A stretch of 64,000 bases of DNA, taken from NCBI RefSeq assembly GCF_900155885.1, contig NZ_FTMB01000010.1, forward strand, positions 1-64,000, written 5' to 3'. Each line of letters starts with the position of its first letter. Positions within the stretch are counted from its first letter, which is position 1. A model generated the notes under the pieces. That model ran no database searches and was not told the DNA's origin. It worked only from the letters and a program-made list of their open reading frames with translations. Shown in pieces: positions 31,101-39,600 of this stretch. This DNA comes from Rhizobium sp. RU20A. GTDB lineage: Bacteria; Pseudomonadota; Alphaproteobacteria; Rhizobiales; Rhizobiaceae. A program made the translations under genes and the position numbers.

Positions 31101-32275
31101 ATGGCGGGCATGATGGTGACGGCGACATCGAAGAGATTGCGGTCCGGCCGCGCATCGAAGGCGCCGGAGGCCGCCAGCGCCCGGCCGATCGTATCGACCG
31201 GCAGGCGCTGGTGGCGCAGGTCCGCATCCTGATCGGCGGCCAGCATCGTGATGGCCCGCCTGAGGCTCGTCGTGGCGTCGATCCGGCAGCGCAGAGGCAG
31301 GATGCCTGCCAGCATGCCGATCGTATAGCGCGTTGCCGCCTCACGCCGATGCAGGGCCATGCCGAGCGTGAAGTCCTCGCGGCGGTAGCGGCGGGCAAGC
31401 GCGATGGCAATGATGGCGAGCAGCACGCGAGGGGTTGTCGTGCCCAAGGCTTTTGCCTGTGCCTCCAGGGCTGCGTGGGTTTCGGCGCCGAGGCGCAGGG
31501 GCGCGGCAGGCTCGGCCTCCGGCGCGCTGCTGTCGGCTCGTTCGGCGATGCCAACCGGTGCGAGCCCATTGAGCACGAGTCCATCCAAGACGAGGCCGGG
31601 CATCGGCGAGAGCCGCGCTGTCCAGTAGGCAAGGTCGTCGGCGTGTCGGGGCGAGGCGGCATAGGCCTCGTCATCGGCAACGACGCTGCGATAGGTGGAG
31701 CGTGGCATGACGGTTTCGGTACCGCTGCCGTCGTCGTTCCCATCTCCGGAAAGCGTGCGATAGGCGGTCAACCAGTGGGCCTGCGCGATGCCGAGCGCCA
31801 CGCCGTCGGCGATCAGGTGATGGGCGAGCAGCATCATCCGCCAGTGGCTTTCGCCGAGTTTCAGGAGATCGACGCGGAACAATGGCTCATCGCCGAGCGT
31901 GAAACCCTTGGCGTGGACGGCCTCGACATGGGCGCGGGCGGCGGCTTCAGGATCCGCCGCCTCCGTGAGGTCGATGAGGCGGAAGGGCGGGCGCCCGGCC
32001 GGCTCGATGCGCTGGCGCGGCTCGTCGCGGTCGATGCGCAGGCGCAAGGCCTCGTGCCGCCCGACCATCATGCGCACCGCCTGGCGTGCGAGATCCGGAT
32101 CGATGGCGCTGCGGAACGTCACGACGGACCCCACCTGATAGGCGGTGGGATCCTCGATCAGGCGCATATCCAGCCAGACGGCGCGCTGGGCGTGGCTGAG
32201 GCCGAACCAGTCGGCGGTCTCGGCAGCGGTGTCCTGCGGTGCGGTGCGGGCGGCGGCGGTGTGCTGTGCGGTCAT
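25127..32275 (-). CDS. Two-module non-ribosomal peptide synthetase C-A-PCP-C-A-PCP-TE
   Basis: 2382 residues. Order: C1 (HHLIADG at 152-158), A1 (YTSGSTGTPKG near 640, FDVSLGQ near 688), PCP1 (GGHSL, Ser1036), C2 of LCL type (HHIVSDG at 1222-1228), A2 (HTSGSTGRPKG near 1708), PCP2 (GGHSL, Ser2102) and a thioesterase (GHSFGG, Ser2236). All catalytic motifs are intact. Aligned by eye to gramicidin PheA, both A domains give the code D-V-G-N-M-G-M-I-D-K, which I cannot match to a known substrate. The N-terminal C domain implies an upstream acyl donor, most simply the PKS two genes before it. ATG 32275 lies 5 bases after the MATE stop, so PKS, MATE and NRPS form one unit. Confidence 0.93.
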   Translation of the reverse strand: MTAQHTAAARTAPQDTAAETADWFGLSHAQRAVWLDMRLIEDPTAYQVGSVVTFRSAIDPDLARQAVRMMVGRHEALRLRIDRDEPRQRIEPAGRPPFRLIDLTEAADPEAAARAHVEAVHAKGFTLGDEPLFRVDLLKLGESHWRMMLLAHHLIADGVALGIAQAHWLTAYRTLSGDGNDDGSGTETVMPRSTYRSVVADDEAYAASPRHADDLAYWTARLSPMPGLVLDGLVLNGLAPVGIAERADSSAPEAEPAAPLRLGAETHAALEAQAKALGTTTPRVLLAIIAIALARRYRREDFTLGMALHRREAATRYTIGMLAGILPLRCRIDATTSLRRAITMLAADQDADLRHQRLPVDTIGRALAASGAFDARPDRNLFDVAVTIMPAMRRTAVQIGGRSVSSAPIRERERSPLGIYVDEEPDQAGIVIGFGHDPAILAARDVAGFATVLADVIDAVLADPDRRLDSIDGLEPAERAAIAVWSAGRMIEIPSLTLPDLFERQVAETPTALAAVSDTVSLDYAGLDQAANRVAARLIEAGIRHGDTVGVCLDRSVEGIAALIGILKAGATYLPLDPAYPAERLAGMIADARAVALITDVAKESLLPPEPRRILAADGWPLTGPATVAPDRTGLAPAARAYVIYTSGSTGTPKGVAVSHTALVNLAFARLDHDPIGPGDRVLAAISIGFDVSLGQMLTPLLSGAAVVVAGDIRGIAAATFWNFLTRHAVTHVNSVPSLFEAVLPDAPEKTALKQLMLGGEPLSASLAARLSDRLGIPVWNMYGPTETTIDATAWRFPEAGPARDRFAGRPLPIGRPLPNYTAHVLDGVLQPVGPGLEGELFIGGASLADGYLGRSDLTAERFIDHPHLGRLYRTGDRAAWNGDGTLGFLGRHDAQVKIRGFRIELGEIEAVLRRHATVAQAAVVARSAGGGEPRLLAYVVPAPGALPDGEALASFLSASLPAHMVPSAITVLDALPLTANGKLDLKALPDPAFAAQAGAAPETPTEVLVAGLFASLLGAAEITTASHFFALGGHSLMATQLASKLRDTLHVDLSLRMLFETPRLGDLAARIDALLGVPAAAATGLIPAAPRPATLPLSFEQERLWFLDRLEPMSAAYNIPVVLRLAGMLDRAALSSAFDAVVARHESLRTGFAEVDGTPVQIVHAERRMTLAIDEVTDAGAVHAAIEAEALRPFSLERNCLIRARLLSLAPDTHLLVVVTHHIVSDGLSASILMRELSAAYQAAHDGQPFNLTPLPIQYADYALWQREALTEAAVEEEVVHWRGVLANAPDALDLPLDRPRPAVRRSAGASLPLDLPPETAAAVGAFARAAGTTPFLVLSAAWSALLARWSGQDDIVFGAPAANRDRPELEGMVGFLVNTLVLRADLSGEASFRTLTERLTARASEAFAHATLPFEKLVDALSPPRQPGLHPVFQTMVALQPAMPDTFAFGSLTAHAVPLPEAAAKFDLTLVLSETAAGYSGTITYATDIFDRTTIQRLGRHFVTLLTAALKTPETPVRHLPLIPAEERAAMISRGTGERRAIETVAVPALFARQVAAQPQAPAVIYGDRTLSFEALDRRANRLAHHLIGLGVAAGRPVAVIVGRNERLPVIALAVLKAAGVYMPLDPANPAERMAGVFETAKPAVVITDHASRPRLPAIDPAVCAMLDMDAFDAADMPNSGLNSGPNNGPDDEPAIARAVTPADPAYIIHTSGSTGRPKGVIVSHAALANLAAARLAHDPVGPGDRVAATLSIGFDVSIGQILTPLLSGATVVVIDDPATLSGADFWGLLARDGVTHMNFSPAFLDAAIEAPIPPGLALRQLMLGGEAFQTAVARRIAAALPGVALFNMYGPSETVIDATAYRFRGTETDPVLPIGRPLPNYRTLILDARMEPVPTGITGEIYIGGDSVADGYIGRLEETASRFLPDPFGAPGERLYRTGDLARWTADGDIAFIGRADAQVKIRGHRIELDEVSAALRSHPAVRSAAVVTAKRQGETVLVAYAVTEDSAETPADWRSYLAARLPAAMLPATLVCVDVLPMTVNGKLDIAALPAPVFGTDTEAATPPRDDLDATLLGLWRELLGFDTLGIDHNFFAAGGHSLQALRLCAGVKRLLGLDLPVGALYRAQTVRALADDIRSGKALKTGGPLIKLGDGPGEATNRPPVFAFHPVGGAPFGYLGLAEALTDKRAVYGLQASGLDAGEAVAETLDAMVENYMAAMRSVQPKGPYALVGHSFGGLLAFEITRRLEATGEAVERLVMIDTSPAGEFWTMDMAKHTAARIVRLERDRAGSDAPIDPEQEQRVTAVVANNMRLSQSYKPERIETPLAYLRVRRGDQPPDPAREAYWTSRSARPDLQPAWDVDHFAVLNRDNAATLARFFQ
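27201..27236. repeat. 12-base tandem repeat (3 copies) inside the NRPS A2 domain
   Basis: Three consecutive 12-base units (27201-27212, 27213-27224, 27225-27236), each a variant of GGCCCACTATTC. In the protein they give an Asn/Gly/Ser/Pro-rich insert (NSGLNSGPNNGPDD) in a surface loop before the A3 core motif. A multiple of three bases, so copy-number change would keep the frame. Confidence 0.75.
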
Positions 32276-32280
32276 GGCGG

Positions 32281-33672
32281 TCACGCGGTCTGGGGTTCGG
32301 AAAGGCGAAGCGGGCGAAAGACGACGAAAAGACGGGCAAGAAGCAGGCCAAGCCGTAGCAGGCTTGTGGCGATGATCCCCTCCACAAGGCCGCTGACGCC
32401 GTGGTCGAGCCGGAAGGCGAGGACGCCGGCGAGCAGCACGGTCGCCACCATGCACCCGACCTGGATCAGCGTCGGCAGCGCCACATCCTTGCGGGCCCGG
32501 AGCGCGGCGAAGACGCCATAGCTCATGCCGTCGAGGAAGAGCACCACACCGGTGACCGGCAGCAGCATGGCCAGAAGTGCGGAAAGAGCCGCATCCGGCG
32601 TGTAATGCGCCGCGATCGGGCCGGCAAAAAGGACGATCACGGCGCTGATCGGCGCGAGCACGAAGGCAAGGCGGCCGAGATCACGCCACAGGCGCGCGCT
32701 CGGTCCATCGGCAGCGGCGGCGCGCATGGAGATGGCGTCGCCGATACCGGCGGCAAGCAGCAGGCCGGGCAGGTTCAGCACCCAGCAGGAGGCAAAGGCG
32801 GCGAGCGGGGCCGTGCCCAGCCAGCCTGCAAAGACGGTCAGCCAGACGCCGAGCGCATGCATGCCGGCGGAGGTACTGACGGCGCCAAAGGAGAGCTTCA
32901 AGTGATCCCGGCGGTTGCCCGCGGCCTGCACGGGATCGGTGATTTGAGCGGGCCGGAAGGCCCCAGGGCCTTCCATGCGCCTGACCGCAGCCACGAGCGC
33001 GATGGCGAGGCCGATGCGCACCATCGTGGTCGCGGTTGCCGAGCCGGCAGCGCCGAGCGCGGGAAGGGGGTCGAAACCGCCGATCAGCAGCGCGTTCAGC
33101 CCGGCATTGGCAAGGTTGGCGGCAATCATCCAGCGCGCCACGAGGCCCGCCTTGCCGATGCCTTCGAGGTGCACGGCGGCGGCGAGAGCAATGAGGCCGG
33201 CCGGAAGCCCGGCGGCGAGGATGAGGATGACCGTGCCGGCGCGGGCCGAAAGGGATGGTTCCTGTCCGATACCAGCGAGCAGCAGACCGGCGAAGGGCGC
33301 CAGTGCGAAGACGACAAGTCCGGCACAAAGGGCGACGAGGCTGGCGCGTTGCCAGACGGCGAGGCGCGCCGCTGCCTGCTCCGGCAGGCGGGCTGCGGCC
33401 GTCAGAACGAGGGCTGCATGCAGACCGGAAATGCCAATATCGACGAGCCGGCCGAAGGTGCCGTCGGACAGCGTCGTCGCCGCCAGTTCGCTCGACCCCA
33501 GCCGCGCCACCATCAGTGCATCGACGATCGCCATGCCAGCAATGCCGGCGCGCGAGATGATCATCGGCGCGGCCTGCCGGAAGAGACCGGAGGGCGCAGT
33601 GTCTGTGACAGGCAATGCTGCTGCAAGGCCATTATCGATCCGTTCAGCCTGTTCGCCCCCCGCCTGCTGCAT
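32281..33672 (-). CDS. MATE family efflux transporter
   Basis: 463-residue multidrug and toxin extrusion type transporter with about twelve hydrophobic helices, related to DinF/NorM (MIISRAGIAGMAIVDALMVARLG; the second half begins near LKLSFGAVSTSAGMHALGVW). It probably works as a cation-coupled exporter. It lies 3 bases after the PKS stop and 5 bases before the NRPS start, which makes it part of the biosynthetic operon; export of the product or an intermediate, or self-protection, is the likely role. Confidence 0.88.
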   Translation of the reverse strand: MQQAGGEQAERIDNGLAAALPVTDTAPSGLFRQAAPMIISRAGIAGMAIVDALMVARLGSSELAATTLSDGTFGRLVDIGISGLHAALVLTAAARLPEQAAARLAVWQRASLVALCAGLVVFALAPFAGLLLAGIGQEPSLSARAGTVILILAAGLPAGLIALAAAVHLEGIGKAGLVARWMIAANLANAGLNALLIGGFDPLPALGAAGSATATTMVRIGLAIALVAAVRRMEGPGAFRPAQITDPVQAAGNRRDHLKLSFGAVSTSAGMHALGVWLTVFAGWLGTAPLAAFASCWVLNLPGLLLAAGIGDAISMRAAAADGPSARLWRDLGRLAFVLAPISAVIVLFAGPIAAHYTPDAALSALLAMLLPVTGVVLFLDGMSYGVFAALRARKDVALPTLIQVGCMVATVLLAGVLAFRLDHGVSGLVEGIIATSLLRLGLLLARLFVVFRPLRLSEPQTA

Positions 33673-33675
33673 GCC

Positions 33676-36600
33676 TCAGGCGGCCTTCGCAGACTCGGAC
33701 GGCGTTTCTGCCGGTGCTGCGGCCTCGGCGGACCGCACACCGGCAAAGGCGCGCATGACCACCTCGACCACCCCTGCGACGGAGCCCGCCTGGATCATCT
33801 GCATGACCGAGACCGGTCGGCCAACCGTCTGTTCGAGGGCTTCGGCAAGTTCGACGGCCATGAGGCTGTCGAGGCCGAGTTCGGAGAGCGGTTTTGCCGG
33901 TTCCACCTGCGAGGCCGGCAGGCCGACGACGCGGGCGACGTTCTCGCTGACGATGGTCAGCAGCGCGGCGCGGCGGTCCTCCTCTGCCATGGCGGTGAGG
34001 GCCTCGGCCATGGAGTTGCCGCCCTCGGCCATCATCTGCATGCCCTCGGGGATCAGCATGGAGAAGCGGCGGGTGCGAGCGCCCGGCAGGCTCTGGCCAA
34101 GACGCAGCAGGTTGAACTGCGCGGCCGAGACGTTTGCTGCGCCGGCAGCGAGGAGACGGCCGAGTTCGGCGAGGATGACGCGGGTCGGTGTCGCCTCCAT
34201 GCCGGCGCGCTGCTCCAGCATTTCCTCGACCTGCTGGTTGCGGGTGAGGAAGCCGGCGTCCTTGATGGCGCCCCATCCGGTGGCAAGCGCCGGCTGTCCC
34301 TCGGCCCGGCGCATTTCCGCCAGCGCATTGAGGAAGGCATTGGCCGCAACATAGGTGCCCTGGCCGGGATTGCCGACCATGACCGAAGAAGAGGAATAGA
34401 GCACGAAGGCTTTGAGCGGATCATCTTTCGTCAGCTCGTGCAGGTGCCAGGCGCCGAGCATCTTGGCGGACATGACGCGATGCATGAGATCGCGGTCGAC
34501 CTTGATGAGCGGCGCATCCTCGATGAGGGCTGCCGAATGCACGATGCCGGTGAGCGGGGCCATGTTCGAGCGGATTTCGGCCAGAACCCGTTCCAGTCCG
34601 GCGCGATCGGCGACATCGACCGCGAAGGCGCGCACCGTTGCGCCGGCGGCGCGGATGCGGGCAAGCCCGGCCTGCGCTTCTTCCGTTCGGTCGCCGCGCC
34701 GGCTGAGAAGGGCAAGGGAGCGTACGCCGTTCGCCACCAGCCATTCGGCGGTGGAAAGGCCGAAGCCGCCAAGGCCGCCGGTGACGAGCCAGGTGCCGTC
34801 GCTGCCGGGAACCGCCGCGCCGGTCGCGACGATCGGCAAGGACTCATGCGGTTCGGCGTCGAGGCCGATGACGAGCTTTCCGACATGGCGGGCCTGCTGC
34901 ATGGCGCGGAAGGCTTCCTCGGCACGCGAGATGGGCGTCACGATATGCGGCAGAGGGCGCAGCGCACCGGTCTCCAAGGCCGCGACGACCTCGCCGAAGA
35001 CACGGGCGGCGAGCTTGGGACGTTCGACCAGCAGCGTATCGGCGTCGATGCCGAAGTAGCTGAGATTCTGGCGGAAGGGACGCAGGCCGATGCGGCTGTT
35101 GGCGTAAAGGTCGCGCTTGCCGATCTCCAGGAAGCGGCCGAAGGGTTTGAGCACCTGCAGCCCTTTGGTGATGGCTTCGCCGGCGAGCGAGTTCAGCACC
35201 ACGTCGACGCCCTTGCCGCCTGTCAGACGCAGGACGTCGTCGGCAAATTTCAGCGAGCGGGAGGAGAAGACATGATCGGCGCCCATGGCGGCAACGAGCT
35301 TCTGCTTGTCGGCAGCGCCCGCCGTTGCGATCACCGTCGCACCCTTCAGCTTGGCGATCTGCAGGGCGGCGAGCCCGACACCGCCGGCAGCGCCGTGGAT
35401 CAGCACGGTTTCGCCGGCCTCCAGGCGCGCGAGGTGATCAAGCGCATACCAGGCTGTGACGAAGGCCGTCGGGATGGTGGCGGCCTCGGCGAAGGAGAGC
35501 GAGGCGGGGATGAGCGCCGCACTGCCGGCATCGGTTGTCACATGCGTGGCAAAGCAGGACGACGCGAATGCGATGACGCGGTCGCCCGGCTTCAGATGTT
35601 TGACGTCGGGGCCGACCTCCACCACTTCGCCGGCACATTCCATGCCGATCGTCGGGCCGGAAAAGCCCTTTTCCACCGCTTCTTCCGGCAGCATGCCCAT
35701 GGCCCAGAGTACGTCGCGGAAATTGAGGCCGGCGGCGCGGATGCGGATTTCGACCTCGCCGGCGCGCGGCGCGCGGCGGGCGATTTCGCGCAGGTGCAGC
35801 GAGTCAAGACCGCCGGACGGCAGGAAATCGAGGCGGAAGGGCCGGGCGGCCGGCTTCTCCGCAAAGCTGGCGATGCGGGTCTGTTCCGCGATGGAGGAGG
35901 CGCGGACGCGATGCACGTAGCGGCGGCCATCGACCAGCAGCGTCTCGGTTTCTTCGTCGCGGGCAAGCAGCGCCTCGGCGAGAACGGTTGCGGCGGTGGT
36001 ATCGTCGGGTGCGGCATGGACGTCGATGAGGCGCATGCCAACGGCGACCTGCTCATTGGCGATGACGCGGGCCGTGCCGGCAATGGTTGCCTGGAACGGA
36101 TCGAGCGGTCCTGCGCCGCCCGGCGTAACGAAGGCACCGCGCGTGACGATGGTCAGCGTGGGGGCAGGCGCTTCACCGGCGTCTTCCACCGGCCGGAGCT
36201 CAATGGCGCGGGACAGGGCGATGGCGGAGAGGCAGCGCATGTCCTGACGGTCGAGGATAGCGGCGAGGTCTTCGCCCGTCTCGGCAAAGCCGGCGAGGTG
36301 AATGAATTCGGCAGCGCCGGTTTCGGCCTTCACCAGAGCCGCGAAGGCTTCGTCGGAGAGGTCGGCGGGATCGAGCACGCGGACCTTCACCGTCTGGCCG
36401 GCAGCTTCGAGACCAGCGGTCAGGGCCGCAACGAAGGGGCTGTCCGCTTCGGAGGGACCGGTGACGAGCACGCGGGTGGCCGGAGCAGTGGCTGCGACCG
36501 GGACGGGCGTTGTTTTGGCGGCAGCGGGTTTGCGGGCGACCAGCAGGGCGAAAGCCGTCTGGGTCTCCCCGGCCAGCGCGCCGTCGCTGATCTCGGTCAC

Positions 36601-39600
36601 GGCCTCGAAGCCGGCCGCTTCCATCTCGGCAACGACCGCCTCCATGGGTCGATGGTCGCGGGCTGGGTCGAGCAGACGGGCGACGCGGCCGGGCCGGGCA
36701 ACGAGACGGATGGAGATGCCGCCCGCCGTCAGCGCTGCAAAGAGCGCAGCGGCCGGAACGTCGGCGGCGGAGAGTGCGATGTCGAAGCCGGTTTCGGTGA
36801 GTGCGTCCGGTGCGATGGCTGCGGTGCGCAGGATGTGGTGGGCGCCGAAGCGGTTGCCGGCGCGGGTGGTGGCCTGTTCGGAGGCATCGACGAAGAGATA
36901 GTCGCTCTTCGTCGGCGGCAGCACCGGCAGCACGGAGGCCGTAAGCCCGCCTGTGGCGCCGGCAAGCTCGACCACGCCGATGCCGCGCCCAGCCGGCCAG
37001 TCGGCCACGAGACTGCGCAGCGTTTCCGCGACCATGCGGTTGTAGACGAGGCGGAAGGGCGCCGTATCCTCCATGGCTTCAGGCATGGCGATGGCCGGAA
37101 AGGCCTCGTTCTCGCCGGTCAACCAGCCGGCCAGCGCACCGCCGGCGCGGCCGAGCGCAACGATCTCCGCGCTGTAGCCGGGGTAGGCGAGCATCAGTTC
37201 ACGGCGCAGCAGTTCGGGCTCGACATGGCTCGCCTCGCCCGTCCAGGCATAGAGTGGGGCTTCGGCCGTGGCGCTTTTCAGCAGATGGCCATCGGCGGCC
37301 GCCATCTCGATAAAGGCGGTGAGCGCGTCGATGCGGTCGGCGGCAATGCCGGCTTCGCGCGCCAGGGTCGCGATGGTGAAGGGCTTCTCGGCTTTTGAAA
37401 GGGTCCGCAGCGCCTCGACGGCATAGGCGCCGACAAGCCGATCCAGACCCTCGGCCGGGCCGGCATAATGGGTGGCTCGTGCGGTGGCGTCGAGAACGGC
37501 GGCCAGCGCCGGCTGAGCATTGGTGGCAATCTCGTCGGGTGCTGGCAACACGAGTGGCGACGCATGGCGCACCACCCATGCCGGATCCGGGCGCCAGTCC
37601 TCGGCGGTGATCGGCAGGCTGGAGGGGCGGAACTCCACTTTCTGGAAGCGGCCATCCGTCATGGTCATGAGCACACGGCCATCCGTGTCGGTGACGATCA
37701 TGTCGGCAACGCCGGTGCGGGCATTCTCGTGCGTGACGATCACCTGGCAGAAGACGTGGGCCGGCAGCGGCGCGAGGCTGCGGATCCGTCCGACCTGCAC
37801 GGGGATCGTCGCGCAGTCGCGCGGATCGGTCTGGGCGATCATCGAGATCAGCAGTTGGAGGCAGCTGTCGAAAACGGCCGGATGCGAGCGGTATCCCTCC
37901 AGCTTGCCGTCAAGGTCGGGCAGGCGGATTTCGCCGAGACCGATGCGCTCGCCGCTCTCCGGATCCGACATGTTGAGCGAGACAACACCCTGGAAGGCCG
38001 GGCCGTAGGCCATGCCGCGTCGCGTGCAGCCCGCGTAGTGGCCCTCGGCGTCGAGGTCGATGGGGAGGCCCGCTGCAATCGCCGCAAGATCAATCCGCTC
38101 GTTCTCCTCCTCTGGTTTGTCCGGGCGGCTGATGCGGCCGCGGGCATGGTCGGTCCAAGCGGTCGCGGCCGTGTCGGGACGCGAGCGGATGGCGATGGTG
38201 CCGTCGGCGCTGTCCATGGAAACCTGCACGATCGGCTCTGCGCCTTCGCCGAGCACCATCGGCTTCAGGATCTCGAAATTCTCGAAATCGATCGGGCCTT
38301 CGCCGGCCGAAAGGGCGGCTGCAAAGGTCAGTTCCATATAGCCCGCAGCCGGGAAGATCGCCGAGCCCTGAACGACATGGTCTAGCAGGTAGCCGGTGTG
38401 CACGGCATGCAGCGTATTGGTCCACAGCCCTTCGGTGGCGGGGGTTCGATGGCCGAGCAGCACATGGTCGCGCTGCATGGGCGAGACAGCGTCCGGCAGG
38501 TCCCAGCCCCCGCGCCAGTGCACGATACGGTTCCAGGGATAGGCGGGCAGGCGCATCGGTCGGGCAGGGCGGGCGTAGAGCAGGTCGGGCGATCCGCCGC
38601 CCGCCGCATGGATGGCGCAGACGGCATTGGTCAGCGTCTCCACCTCCGGTGCCGGCGTCGTATCGCTCGGGCGGCGCAGCGTCTGGAGGGCCGTGATGCC
38701 GCTGCGCTCCGTTGTCTTGGCGGTCTGCAGCACATAGTCGCGCAGCACCGGATGCGGGCCGAGTTCCACGAAGACGTCGATCTCGTGTTCGGTGATCGCC
38801 TGGCGCACGGCCGCCTCGAAAGCCACGGGGGCGCGGATGTTGCGCCACCAGTAATCGGCGTCCAGCGTCTCGCCGGGCAGCACGTCGCCGGTCACGGTGG
38901 AGACGAAGGGGATGGCGCTCTCGCGCGGCGCAAGATCGGCAAGGGCGGCGCGCAGCGGCGCCTCGATGTCGTCCATCGCCGAGGTGTGGAAGGCGTAGTT
39001 CAGCGGCAGCATGCGCGCGAAACGGCCTTCGTCCGTCAGCTGATCGCAGAGATCCTGCAGCGCATCGATATCGCCAGCCAGCGTCACGGCCTTGGGCGCG
39101 TTGATGGCGGCAAGCTCGATCCAGCCGGCGGCGCGCGATATCGCGGTGCGGGCCTCGTCCGGCGTCATGGCAACGGCGGCCATGCGGCCACGGCCAGCTG
39201 TCTTCGCCTGCATCTGGCTGCGGTGATAGATGACCTTGACGGCTTCCTCCCGCGAGAGGGCGCCGGAAACATGGGCAGCGGCAGCCTCGCCGACGCTGTG
39301 ACCGAAGGTCAGCGTCGGTACGATGCCGGCAGCCTTCAGCGCGGCGGCAAGCGCTACCTGCTGCGCAAAGAGCAGGGGCTGGGCGATCTCTGTTTTGGCG
39401 ATCTTCACTTCATCCTGCGGCCTGCCCATCATCTCGATCAGCGACCAGCCCGAAAGCGGCGCAAAGAGCGCGTCGATCGCTTCCATCTCGGCACGGAAAA
39501 CGGCGTTGCCGGCAAGCAACTCGCGGCCCATGCCCCACCATTGCGGGCCATTGCCGGAGAAGACGAAGCCGACGCGGCCGGCGCCGCTGGCGCGCTGCAG

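Noticed and set aside
32401-37398. A 1665-codon open frame on the plus strand opposite the PKS and MATE genes
   Set aside because: It is antisense to two genes with intact catalytic motifs. Its protein is Gly/Asp/Arg/His-rich without any domain, as expected for a shadow frame in GC-rich DNA.
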